Shown here: positions 1 to 6,458 of the stretch, piece by piece
Position numbering within the stretch: the stretch's first letter is position 1
How the letters are laid out: every line of letters begins with the position of its first letter
Assembly: GCA_031262125.1 (NCBI GenBank)
Contig: JAISII010000048.1
Coordinates: 1-10,229, forward strand
Direction: 5' to 3'
Length of the DNA stretch: 10,229 nucleotides
Source: Oscillospiraceae bacterium
Lineage (GTDB): Bacteria; Bacillota; Clostridia; Oscillospirales; Acutalibacteraceae
Notes under the pieces: generated by a model
The model's input: only the letters and a program-made list of their open reading frames with translations
Databases searched by the model: none
Told to the model about the DNA's origin: nothing
Made by a program: the position numbers and the translations under genes

Positions 1-17
1 GATTTAATATTTGGCAC
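1..17 (-). CDS. rpsT: Ribosomal protein S20 (RpsT), first codons only
   Basis: Only the first five codons and two bases of a sixth are in the window. They read GTG-CCA-AAT-ATT-AAA-TC, giving (M)PNIK plus a TC-initial codon (Ser), and MPNIKS is the usual N-terminus of bacterial small-subunit protein S20. A textbook Shine-Dalgarno sequence GGAGGTGA (minus strand, 22-29) sits a few bases before the GTG, and a sigma-A-like promoter lies further upstream. S20 binds 16S rRNA early in 30S assembly. The call rests on a very short peptide plus the strong ribosome binding site. The rest of the gene lies outside the window. Confidence 0.72.
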
Positions 18-59
18 AGTCTCACCTCCATATTGTAAGATTCACATAACGTAATACTC

Positions 60-88
60 ATTTTAACATTTATTTTTATAAAAATCAA
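60..88 (-). promoter_or_regulatory. Sigma-A-like promoter for rpsT
   Basis: On the minus strand TTGATT (83-88) and TAAAAT (60-65) are separated by exactly 17 bases. Transcription would start near 53, about 36 bases before the rpsT GTG. It is back-to-back with the mntP promoter. Confidence 0.55.
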
Positions 89-108
89 GTGTTTATTTGG
101 TTTTTTTA

Positions 109-136
109 TTGTAAAAACCATTTTTTTATGTATAAT
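109..136 (+). promoter_or_regulatory. Sigma-A-like promoter for mntP
   Basis: TTGTAA (109-114) and TATAAT (131-136) have a 16-base spacer. The predicted leader to the ATG at 261 is about 118 bases, long enough for a regulatory leader, but I could not fit the yybP-ykoY manganese riboswitch consensus to it. The only obvious leader structure is a small GCGG/CCGC stem (219-222 with 232-235) just before the ribosome binding site. Confidence 0.5.
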
Positions 137-260
137 TAAATAAAAACACTATATATTGTGGCATTAACATATGGTCTAATACTATAAAATCGGCAAAACT
201 CATATATTTTTAAAAAGAGCGGAGCATAAAGCCGCACAAAAAAAGGAGAATGAGAAAGTT

Positions 261-833
261 ATGGGTATGGGAGAACTTTTGCTTATTGCAGCAGGGCTTG
301 CAATGGACGCCTTTGCGGTGGCAATTGGCAAGGGCTTGAATATGAGAAGAATAAATTATAAGCATTGTGCACTGATAGCACTGTTTTTTGGAGTGTTCCA
401 AGGGCTTATGCCGCTTATCGGTTGGGTGTTGGGCACACAGTTTGCAGCTTACATACAACCAATCGACCATTGGGTTGCGTTTGTGCTTTTGGGCTTTATC
501 GGCGGCAAAATGCTGTGGGAAGCCTTTAGGGGAGAAGATGAAGACAAAACCGACAACCTCGACGAGTTGAATATTAAAGAACTTTTGGTTTTGTCGGTTG
601 CAACCAGCATAGATGCTTTAGCGGCGGGTATATCGTTTGCGTTGCTGCTGAACAATGGGCAAATTGCATATGCGGTAATCATAATTGGAGTGGTTACATT
701 TTTACTGTCGTTTGCCGGGGTTATTATAGGTAATAATTTTGGCAGCCGCTTTAAAAAAAGTGCAGAAGTTGCAGGCGGTTGCATTTTAATTTTAATGGGT
801 GCAAAGATTTTAATTGAACATTTGTTGTTTTAA
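261..833 (+). CDS. mntP: MntP manganese efflux pump
   Basis: This is a 190-residue integral membrane protein of the MntP (former DUF204/YebN) family, which exports Mn(II) across the cytoplasmic membrane and protects against manganese excess. The length matches the family. It has the two-repeat architecture of about six membrane spans. The first repeat carries GLAMDAFAVAIGKG (acidic D16) and the second SVATSIDALAAGISFALL (D118). These Asp-containing membrane motifs are the family hallmark. An acidic cytoplasmic linker (residues about 91-104, GEDEDKTDNLDE) joins the repeats. The start is set by AAAAGGAG (241-248), about 12 bases before the ATG. The gene is divergent from rpsT and appears monocistronic. 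A manganese-responsive element would be expected in the leader but was not recognised. Confidence 0.93.
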   Translation: MGMGELLLIAAGLAMDAFAVAIGKGLNMRRINYKHCALIALFFGVFQGLMPLIGWVLGTQFAAYIQPIDHWVAFVLLGFIGGKMLWEAFRGEDEDKTDNLDELNIKELLVLSVATSIDALAAGISFALLLNNGQIAYAVIIIGVVTFLLSFAGVIIGNNFGSRFKKSAEVAGGCILILMGAKILIEHLLF

Positions 834-859
834 CATACATTTGATAAAATATCCCCCGC

Positions 860-895
860 ATTTGTTCTTAATTTGTTAACAATTTAAGAACAAAT
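860..895. repeat. 36-bp palindrome with 12-bp perfect arms, upstream of first cotH
   Basis: ATTTGTTCTTAA (860-871) is repeated inverted at 884-895. The loop itself contains a concentric 10-bp palindrome TTGTTAACAA (873-882), so nearly the whole 36 bp is symmetric about 877.5. It covers the likely -35 element (TTAACA, 876-881) of the first cotH gene. It has no flanking T-run on either strand, which argues against an intrinsic terminator for mntP and favours an operator or a DNA/RNA structural element. Confidence 0.6.
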
Positions 896-906
896 AATGT
901 TATAAT
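876..906 (+). promoter_or_regulatory. Promoter of first cotH-like gene
   Basis: TTAACA (876-881) and a perfect TATAAT (901-906) have a 19-base spacer. The same TTAACA-19-TATAAT arrangement precedes the second paralog, which supports both calls. The -35 region lies inside the 36-bp palindrome, and a second inverted repeat begins about 12 bases downstream of the -10. Confidence 0.5.
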
Positions 907-917
907 TATATTAATTA

Positions 918-936
918 GCAATTGTATAACAATTGC
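918..936. repeat. Inverted repeat at the start of the cotH1 transcript
   Basis: GCAATTG (918-924) and CAATTGC (930-936) flank TATAA. The element sits at or just after the predicted transcription start (about 913), so it may be an operator or a 5' hairpin stabilising the mRNA. There is no equivalent before the second paralog. Confidence 0.5.
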
Positions 937-982
937 CAAAAATTTAAGAGGTATTTTTACAAAAGAAAGAAGGAAAAAATCA

Positions 983-2977
983 ATGAAAACCACAAAAAAA
1001 CTGCTAAGTTTGCTTTTAGCTGTAATTTTGGGCGTAACCGCATTTTCGGGCTTAACTTCTGTATTTGCTGCCGAAGAAGATGCAACCCAATATGTGTACG
1101 GCGATGCGAATATGGACGGCAGAGTATCAATTGAAGATGTAACAGCAATACAAAGCCATCTTGCTCAGTTAACAATATTTAACAGGGACGCCGAAAATCT
1201 GGCGGATGTTGACGGTGCATATGGTGTAAACATAGTAGACGCTACTGTGTTGCAAAAATATCTTGCCCACATTGACGGTAACGACCGAATTGGCGATACA
1301 TATAATCCGGAAGATGCTATTCCCTCCGCAGAGATTTTTACACCGGCAATCCCGTTTGCTACAACAAGTGCACTTTATGCCCACGGTGTAGCATATGACG
1401 AAGATGAAACGCAGGATGCTTGGACAAAATGGGAACAATTCAGCAATGCTTATTATTTCTTCTTGCCCACTTCGGCAAACAAAAAATTTGTAGAAATCTA
1501 CAATGGCTATGGTTCTAATGTAAAAATAAACGGCATAACAATTCCTGCTAAAAAAAGCCGTTACATACCCTACACAGCAAATACCGAAATTGCGGTTAGC
1601 GGTGCCAAAAGCTGCACATTACGCATAAAAACATCCTCCACCGAGGGTGCAATGTATTTTAATACACTTAACGAGGCAGACCAATACGACGCAAATGAGT
1701 TTAAACTGGTTAGCGAAAGCGGAGACAAATCTTACAGCACTTCCGGTAACTATGTGCTTGCAGATGAAGATGGTCTTTTGCAAACCGGTACCGTTAAAAA
1801 GTTTAAGGGCCGTGGCAACACAACGTGGCAGAAGGCTAAAAAACCTTTCAACGTTAATTTTGACGATACAGTTAAGTTTAACGGGCTTGAAGGCAAAAAG
1901 TTCAGCTTGCTGGCAAATTATCAAGACTCTTCAAACTTGCGTAACCGTCTAATTTATGATATGGCAGATGAGCTTGGTTTGCAATATTCTCCCGACTCTC
2001 GATTTATTGATTTTTATGTTAACGGCAATTACGAGGGCACATATCAGATGAGCGACAAGGTAGAAATGGGCAAAAAACACCTTGTAGCATATGAAGATAA
2101 CGCAAGCGAAACCGTTACCTCAAACTTTAACTTCCTCATCGAGCTTGGCATTTATGCCGAAGACGAAATTTGTGTATCAACCAGTCGTGGCAGCTACGGC
2201 CAGCTTAAAAACCCCGAATCCGACGCTTCTACCCCCGACGGTGCAGCACAGCTCCAGTTTATTAAGCAAAAATTCCAACAGCTTGAGGATGCACTTTATT
2301 CGAAGAATTTAACAACACTTGCACAAATTGCAGATGTAGATTCTTTTGCAAAAATGTACCTTATTAACGAATTTGTTAAAAATGTAGACGGCGGCAACTA
2401 CAGCACATTCTTTGCTTATAATGCTTCTACAGATAAATTTATGGCAACACCTGTTTGGGACTTTGACTGTTCTATTGGCAACCTGAATGATGGTGCAGCA
2501 CGTGTATCGATTGAAAAACCCGACGGCTTCTACACAAAGGAACTTGCAGACATGGCCGGTGATGTAAACTGGCTGGCAAAATTCTTGCAAGCTTCGGGTG
2601 CCGAAGCAAGAGTAGCTGCAATTTATAAAGAAAAATTCCCCGGGATTATGAACGTGTTAAACGGTAACGCCGAGTCGACAAACGGACATCTTAAATCCAT
2701 TGCCGAATATGAAGCACTGCTTACCGATGCTATGGCAATGAACTATAAAATGTGGCCATATGCAGCCGAAGGCAGCTGGGCAGCAGGTCCTGTAGGTCAA
2801 GAGATTGGCGATTCGTTCAACTGGATACCCGACCAGACCAACCTTGCATTTATTAACTCGAATTTGTCAACAACAAACAAAACTTACAGCGAAAACTTAA
2901 GCGGTTCGATTAAGTTTATTAAGGATTGGCTGAATTCCCGTTATAACTGGCTGAATAATTATTACTCAAAGTATTAA
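983..2977 (+). CDS. Secreted CotH kinase-like protein with N-terminal dockerin repeats (copy 1)
   Basis: A 664-residue exported protein. Residues 1-29 form a Sec signal peptide (MKTTKK, hydrophobic core, VFA cleavage motif). Residues about 37-100 hold two dockerin type I-like segments. The first is a canonical 12-residue calcium loop D41-A-N43-M-D45-G...D52 followed by helix TAIQSHLA. The second, D75-V-D77...D86, lacks an acidic residue at loop position 5 (A79). Residues about 115-240 look beta-rich. From about 245 the CotH fold follows: KFKGRGNTTW, KKPFNVNF, FIDFYVNGNYEGTYQMSDKV, then NEFVKNVDGGN (D469) and WDFDCSIGN (492-495), matching the kinase-like metal and catalytic region. CotH of Bacillus phosphorylates spore-coat proteins; the substrate here is unknown. 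AAGGA lies 8 bases before the ATG. There is no sortase motif or C-terminal anchor, so display would depend on the dockerin. It is a tandem paralog of the next gene. Confidence 0.85.
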   Translation: MKTTKKLLSLLLAVILGVTAFSGLTSVFAAEEDATQYVYGDANMDGRVSIEDVTAIQSHLAQLTIFNRDAENLADVDGAYGVNIVDATVLQKYLAHIDGNDRIGDTYNPEDAIPSAEIFTPAIPFATTSALYAHGVAYDEDETQDAWTKWEQFSNAYYFFLPTSANKKFVEIYNGYGSNVKINGITIPAKKSRYIPYTANTEIAVSGAKSCTLRIKTSSTEGAMYFNTLNEADQYDANEFKLVSESGDKSYSTSGNYVLADEDGLLQTGTVKKFKGRGNTTWQKAKKPFNVNFDDTVKFNGLEGKKFSLLANYQDSSNLRNRLIYDMADELGLQYSPDSRFIDFYVNGNYEGTYQMSDKVEMGKKHLVAYEDNASETVTSNFNFLIELGIYAEDEICVSTSRGSYGQLKNPESDASTPDGAAQLQFIKQKFQQLEDALYSKNLTTLAQIADVDSFAKMYLINEFVKNVDGGNYSTFFAYNASTDKFMATPVWDFDCSIGNLNDGAARVSIEKPDGFYTKELADMAGDVNWLAKFLQASGAEARVAAIYKEKFPGIMNVLNGNAESTNGHLKSIAEYEALLTDAMAMNYKMWPYAAEGSWAAGPVGQEIGDSFNWIPDQTNLAFINSNLSTTNKTYSENLSGSIKFIKDWLNSRYNWLNNYYSKY

Positions 2978-3005
2978 TAAACTCAGCATAATTTAAAAAT
3001 AATAA

Positions 3006-3039
3006 AAATCCCTCGGTTTATTTATAAATCGGGGGATTT
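3006..3039 (+). terminator. Intrinsic terminator after cotH copy 1
   Basis: A 14-bp stem (3006-3019 pairing with 3026-3039, two G-U pairs) with loop ATTTAT lies 28 bases after the stop codon. The plus-strand T-run is short (ATTTATGTTT), whereas the preceding A-rich tract would give a longer T-run to minus-strand transcripts, so it may act in both directions. Its core CCCTCG/CGGGGG matches the terminator after copy 2. Confidence 0.75.
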
Positions 3040-3078
3040 ATGTTTGAGGCTTTTAATTTGTAAAAAGTTTTTGAATTT

Positions 3079-3109
3079 TTAACAAATTTTAAAAAATATA
3101 CTGTATAAT
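3079..3109 (+). promoter_or_regulatory. Promoter of second cotH-like gene
   Basis: TTAACA (3079-3084), a 19-base spacer and TATAAT (3104-3109), preceded by TG. This repeats the layout found before copy 1 but without the two palindromes. It lies downstream of a terminator, so copy 2 is probably transcribed on its own. Confidence 0.5.
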
Positions 3110-3163
3110 TAAACTAATTTAAAAAGCTGATTAAGAGATTATTATAGAAAGAAGGAAATACAA

Positions 3164-5164
3164 ATGAAAACCACAAAAAAATTGCTGAGTTTGCTTTTGG
3201 CAATTATGGTTGTTGCAACGTCGTTTGCAGGCCTAACTTCGGCATTTGCCGCCGAACAAACAAAGCAATATGTTTACGGCGATGCAGATATGGACGGCAG
3301 CGTAACAATTGCGGATGTAACCGCCATACAAAAACATCTGGCAGTTATAGATGAACTTGGTGAGGACGCAGCTGTTTTAGCCGATGTTGACGATACTGTC
3401 GGCGTAAGCGTTGCAGATGCAACCACCATACAAAAACACCTTGCACAAATGAATTTGAACAGCAGGATTGGCGAACCGTATGAGTCGCAAGACACTATTC
3501 TTACAGAAGATGTGCTTACACCTGCAATACCATTTGCTACCACAACGGCACTTTATGCCCACGGTGTAGCTTACAATGGTGATGCTACGCACGAAGCTTG
3601 GGCAAAATGGGAAGAGTTTGAAGATGCTTTTTACTTGTTTTTGCCCACATCTGCAAATAAAAATTTTGTAGAGATTTATAATGGTTTTAATAACGATGTA
3701 ACAATAGACGGCAAAACAATTCCCCCGCAAAAAAGCCGCTATATCGCATATGAAACCAATGCTGCAATGTCGGTTAGCGGGGCTGTAAATGCAACGCTGA
3801 AAATAATGACATCTAACACCGAGGGTGCACTGTACTTTAATACTCTTAATTCATCTTCGCAGTACGATGCTAACGAGTTTAAACTTGTAAACGAAAGCGA
3901 GGAGAAAACCTACAGTACCTCCGGCACGTTTGTGCTTGCCGACAAAACCGGCTTTTTGCAAAGCGGCGATGTTAAAAAGTTTAAGGGTCGAGGCAACTCA
4001 ACATGGGGCAAGAATAAAAAACCGTATAACATTAATTTTAACGATACTATAGACTTAAACGGGCTTGCCGGCAAAAAGTTCAGTATGCTGGCTAATTATC
4101 AAGATTCGTCGTTTGTGCGTAACCGTGTGCTTTATGATATGGCGGATGAGATTGGACTGCCGTATTCGCCCGATTCTCGCTTTATTGATTTTTATGTAAA
4201 CGGCAATTACGAGGGTACATATCAGCTAAGTGATAAGGTAGAGATGGGCAAAAAACACCTTGTTGCACTTGAAGATAACGCAAGCGATGCCGTTACCGAG
4301 AACTTTAACTTCCTTATAGAACTGGGCAACTATGCCGATGATGAAATTTGTGTAAAAACCGATAGAGGCAGCTTTGGGCAGCTTAAAAACCCTGAGTCCG
4401 ATTCTTCAACCTCTGCGGGCAGAGCACAGCTGAGGTTTATTTCGGCAAAATTTCAAGAGCTTGAGGATGCATTATTCTCGAAGGATTTAACAAAACTTGC
4501 ACAAATTGCCGATGTTGATTCTTTTGCTAAAATGTACCTTATTAACGAGTTCTCTAAAAATGTAGACGGCGGCAACTACAGCACATTTTTCACCTATAAC
4601 GCCGAGGAGGATATATTTATTGCAACCCCTGTTTGGGATTTTGACTGTGCTATCGGCAACCTGTATGATAAGGCAGCACGTCAGAAGATTGAAAAACCGA
4701 CCAATTTTTACACTAAGCATCTTGCAAGCTCGGGTGGCAACATAAACTGGCTGGCAAAGTTCTTGCAAGCCCCGGGTGCAGAGGCAAGAGTAGCAGCGAT
4801 TTATAAAGAAACCTTCCCCAATGTTATGAAAGTTTTGACCGGCGATATTGAATCCACCAACGGACGCCTTAAATCTATGGCGGAGTATGAAGCTATGCTT
4901 ACCGATACTTTGGCGATGAACTATAAAATGTGGCAGTTCCCGGTAAAAGGCAGCCCAAAATCCGGTCCGGTTGGCGAAGAGGTTGAAGACAAAGAACATT
5001 TTGAATGGATACCCGACCAGAGCAAACTTGAATTTATTAACTCCGATTTGTCAACCGCAAATAGAACATACAGCAAAAATTTTGCGGGTTCATTTGATTT
5101 TGTAAACGATTGGATGATTTCTCGCTACAACTGGCTTGCCGACTATTACGCAGACTTTTTGTAA
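3164..5164 (+). CDS. Secreted CotH kinase-like protein with N-terminal dockerin repeats (copy 2)
   Basis: A 666-residue paralog of the preceding gene with identical architecture. It has a signal peptide (residues 1-29, AFA cleavage motif) and a dockerin-like pair: loop 1 D40-A-D42-M-D44-G...D51, loop 2 D74-V-D76...D85 with T78 at position 5, both followed by IQKHLA helices. A beta-rich region and the CotH domain follow. CotH hallmarks are FKGRGNSTWG, FIDFYVNGNYEGTYQLSDKV, NEFSKNVDGGN (D468) and VWDFDCAIGN (491-494). In an 89-residue block starting GL(E/A)GKKFS, 76 residues are identical to copy 1, and 33 bases around the NVDGGN codons are identical (2377-2409 versus 4555-4587). The dockerin region and the C-terminal 80 residues differ more. 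The start follows AAGAAGGA with good spacing. It is probably an extracellular kinase-like or structural protein; activity and substrate are unknown. Confidence 0.85.
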   Translation: MKTTKKLLSLLLAIMVVATSFAGLTSAFAAEQTKQYVYGDADMDGSVTIADVTAIQKHLAVIDELGEDAAVLADVDDTVGVSVADATTIQKHLAQMNLNSRIGEPYESQDTILTEDVLTPAIPFATTTALYAHGVAYNGDATHEAWAKWEEFEDAFYLFLPTSANKNFVEIYNGFNNDVTIDGKTIPPQKSRYIAYETNAAMSVSGAVNATLKIMTSNTEGALYFNTLNSSSQYDANEFKLVNESEEKTYSTSGTFVLADKTGFLQSGDVKKFKGRGNSTWGKNKKPYNINFNDTIDLNGLAGKKFSMLANYQDSSFVRNRVLYDMADEIGLPYSPDSRFIDFYVNGNYEGTYQLSDKVEMGKKHLVALEDNASDAVTENFNFLIELGNYADDEICVKTDRGSFGQLKNPESDSSTSAGRAQLRFISAKFQELEDALFSKDLTKLAQIADVDSFAKMYLINEFSKNVDGGNYSTFFTYNAEEDIFIATPVWDFDCAIGNLYDKAARQKIEKPTNFYTKHLASSGGNINWLAKFLQAPGAEARVAAIYKETFPNVMKVLTGDIESTNGRLKSMAEYEAMLTDTLAMNYKMWQFPVKGSPKSGPVGEEVEDKEHFEWIPDQSKLEFINSDLSTANRTYSKNFAGSFDFVNDWMISRYNWLADYYADFL

Positions 5165-5179
5165 AATATAAAAATAAAA

Positions 5180-5209
5180 AATCCCTCGCTTCGTCAGAAA
5201 CGGGGGATT
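5180..5209. terminator. Bidirectional terminator between convergent cotH2 and Nudix genes
   Basis: AATCCCTCG (5180-5188) pairs with CGGGGGATT (5201-5209), 9 bp with one G-U pair. It lies 15 bases after the cotH2 stop and 15 bases beyond the stop of the convergent Nudix gene. The minus-strand side has the better T-run (complement of the A-rich 5170-5181), so it serves the Nudix operon at least as well as cotH2. Confidence 0.75.
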
Positions 5210-5224
5210 GCTGTTTATTGTTGC

Positions 5225-5938
5225 TCATTTTTTATTTATAATCTTTTCGGCTTTTAAAATCAGCTTAATATCGTTGGTATAATTGCATTTTTCTTTGCAA
5301 CTGTTAATGTCAGCCCAAATATAATCCGAAATTTCGCTTTTTTGGATGGTTACGGCTTGACTTTTGCTTTCTGCCAAAAAGAACACCGCACGTTTTTTAA
5401 CCTTGCCAAAGGGGCAATAATCGCTTACCTCTCTAAAGCCGTCTATAATGTTAACATCCAGCCCGGTTTCCTCTTTAATCTCTCTCAGGGCGGTTTGCTG
5501 CTCGTTTTCATACAACTCCACGTGCCCTTTAGGGAAGCTCCAGTGCCGCCCGTTATTGTTCTTAACCAGCAAAATGCTCACGTTTTTGCGGGCGTTGGGG
5601 TTTGAGCTGTTGACGCCACGATAAAAAACAATTGCCCCGCAAGATTTTTCGTATAAACACGAGATTTTTTCAATTTTTATGTTTTTAATTTTGCTGAGAA
5701 CATTGCGTATTTGAGGTTCGTACATAATTTTGCCTTCGGGCACGACAACTGCTTTTTCTGCACCGTCGTCTAAAGTTACAAGAGCAATTACTATGCCTTT
5801 TTGGTCGCTTTTAACCTTTTTTTCGCTTAAAAAATAACCGGGGTAGCTCTTAATTCCAATCCCGTTGCAAGAGCAGGAATACATAAAGTTTTCAAGCAGT
5901 GTGCCCATAATACTTATCTTAACTTTTTTTGAAAGCAT
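5225..5938 (-). CDS. Nudix hydrolase with an extra N-terminal domain
   Basis: A 237-residue protein. The C-terminal part (from about residue 97, KSCGAIVFYRG) is a Nudix fold with a perfect Nudix box: G138-x5-E144-x7-R152-E153-I-K-E156-E157-T-G159-L, preceded by WSFPKGH. SFPKGH and the overall length resemble bis(5'-nucleosyl)-tetraphosphatase (Ap4A pyrophosphatase-type) members, but the substrate cannot be fixed from sequence. The first 95 residues are an additional domain I do not recognise. It contains a CSCNG cluster (C22, C24) and the segment GIVIALVTLDDG followed by VVVPEGK. The start is set by AAAGGGAGGA 7-8 bases upstream. It lies 47 bases downstream of a small membrane protein gene on the same strand and is probably co-transcribed with it. 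It converges on cotH2. Confidence 0.88.
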   Translation of the reverse strand: MLSKKVKISIMGTLLENFMYSCSCNGIGIKSYPGYFLSEKKVKSDQKGIVIALVTLDDGAEKAVVVPEGKIMYEPQIRNVLSKIKNIKIEKISCLYEKSCGAIVFYRGVNSSNPNARKNVSILLVKNNNGRHWSFPKGHVELYENEQQTALREIKEETGLDVNIIDGFREVSDYCPFGKVKKRAVFFLAESKSQAVTIQKSEISDYIWADINSCKEKCNYTNDIKLILKAEKIINKK

Positions 5939-5985
5939 TTTTGTATTCCTCCCTTTTAAAAAATGTTGCAGTGTTTAAAGCATTT

Positions 5986-6156
5986 TTAAGCTGCTGTGGC
6001 TGCAAATATGGCAAAAGCAATGCCCGAGCCGATTGCTGCAAGAACAACGACCGATGCTAAAACAATTAATATGCGGTTGCGGATTTTTTGCCCCGAACCG
6101 TTGCGGCGATATTTAGATTGAGTTTTGTATGTATTGTTTTTGTTAAAATAAAACAT
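5986..6156 (-). CDS. Small single-span membrane protein, 56 residues
   Basis: Function not recognised. The start at 6156 (MFYFNKNNTYK) is chosen because AAAGGGAG lies 4 bases upstream and because a consensus promoter (6244-6272) would place the transcript start near 6237, inside the longer possible frame starting at 6252. The N-terminus is polar and strongly basic (residues 6-27: KNN, KTQSKYRRNG, QKIRNR). It is followed by one hydrophobic segment (residues about 29-55, ILIVLASVVVLAAIGSGIAF) ending at the C-terminus. This predicts a one-span protein with the basic tail inside the cell. It lies 47 bases upstream of the Nudix gene and is probably the first gene of that operon. It could be a small regulatory or membrane-anchoring protein; no family is asserted. 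Confidence 0.65.
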   Translation of the reverse strand: MFYFNKNNTYKTQSKYRRNGSGQKIRNRILIVLASVVVLAAIGSGIAFAIFAATAA

Positions 6157-6181
6157 TTTGCTCCCTTTGCTGTGTAAAATA

Positions 6182-6221
6182 TTTGCGGCAAAATTGTTAA
6201 CGATAAACTGTTTGCGGCAAG
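6182..6221. repeat. Two 11-bp palindromic boxes TTTGCGGCAAA in the leader
   Basis: TTTGCGGCAAA (6182-6192) and TTTGCGGCAAG (6211-6221) lie 29 bases apart between the promoter (6244-6272) and the start codon (6156) of the 56-residue protein gene. Each is a palindrome around a central G (one end base differs in the second). They could be protein binding sites or RNA elements in the 5' leader. Regulator unknown. Confidence 0.45.
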
Positions 6222-6243
6222 TTCGCAAAGTTATACTAATAAC

Positions 6244-6272
6244 ATTATACACCTATCTAAAAAATATTTCAA
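6244..6272 (-). promoter_or_regulatory. Near-consensus sigma-A promoter for the small membrane protein-Nudix operon
   Basis: On the minus strand TTGAAA (6267-6272) and a perfect TATAAT (6244-6249) are separated by exactly 17 bases, with TG abutting the -10. This is the strongest promoter match in the window. The predicted start near 6237 leaves a leader of about 80 bases. Confidence 0.7.
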
Positions 6273-6293
6273 TCTTTTTGCCTAACTTTTTGC

Positions 6294-6325
6294 TCAAAAA
6301 AGCAAAAACCCCGCCTAAAGGCGGG
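6294..6325 (-). terminator. Intrinsic terminator, minus strand
   Basis: CCCGCC (6310-6315), loop of four, GGCGGG (6320-6325) form a perfect 6-bp GC stem. On the minus strand it is followed by GTTTTTGCTTTTTT. It would end transcription coming from the 165-residue gene and from the structured segment beside it, insulating the promoter at 6244-6272. Confidence 0.8.
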
Positions 6326-6326
6326 A

Positions 6327-6424
6327 TTAGATAGGGATTAAACAAAAACGCCGTGAACACCGAGAAAATCGGCATTCACGGGCTTCTTCTTAAAAATCCC
6401 TATCTAACGTCCCAAAAGAGGGAG
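6327..6424 (-). ncRNA. Candidate structured RNA next to the terminator
   Basis: A perfect 13-bp inverted repeat (TTAGATAGGGATT 6327-6339, AATCCCTATCTAA 6395-6407) encloses a second hairpin. In that hairpin CCGTGAACACCGA (6351-6363) pairs with TCGGCATTCACGG (6369-6381) as 7 bp plus 4 bp around a 2x2 internal loop. On the minus strand these nested stems lead directly into the terminator at 6294-6325, giving the outline of a small RNA or a structured 3' UTR of about 110-130 bases. On the plus strand a short TCCC/GGGA stem followed by TTTTTT (6410-6430) could also terminate. No separate promoter is convincing and no known RNA family is recognised. Confidence 0.45.
6395..6423 (+). repeat. Repeat unit copy: AATCCCTATCTAA plus short hairpin
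   Basis: AATCCCTATCTAACG is followed at once by a TCCC/GGGA hairpin with loop AAAAGA. A 23-base block covering it (6387-6409) matches 6989-7011 at 21 of 23 positions. An inverted version (6310-6339) has the same 13-mer followed by a GCC/GGC hairpin. With the copy at 6997-7024 these units bracket the 165-residue gene. Confidence 0.6.
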
Positions 6425-6458
6425 TTTTTTATGTGGTTTTGTTTTTTCGTTTTTGCAT

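Noticed and set aside
137..260. Possible yybP-ykoY manganese riboswitch before mntP
   Set aside because: The leader is long enough, but it shows no conserved yybP-ykoY loops or long GC stem. Only a 4-bp GCGG/CCGC stem is evident, and there is no terminator.
860..895. 36-bp palindrome as intrinsic terminator of mntP
   Set aside because: The arms are almost pure A/T and no T-run follows on either strand. Overlap with the cotH1 -35 element favours an operator or structural role.
5037..5228. Minus-strand open frame over the cotH2 end and its terminator
   Set aside because: It runs through the terminator hairpin and lies antisense to the conserved cotH2 C-terminus. It is not a credible gene.
6157..6252. 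N-terminal extension of the small membrane protein from ATG 6252
   Set aside because: The predicted promoter's -10 (6244-6249) overlaps that start, and a good SD precedes the ATG at 6156 instead.
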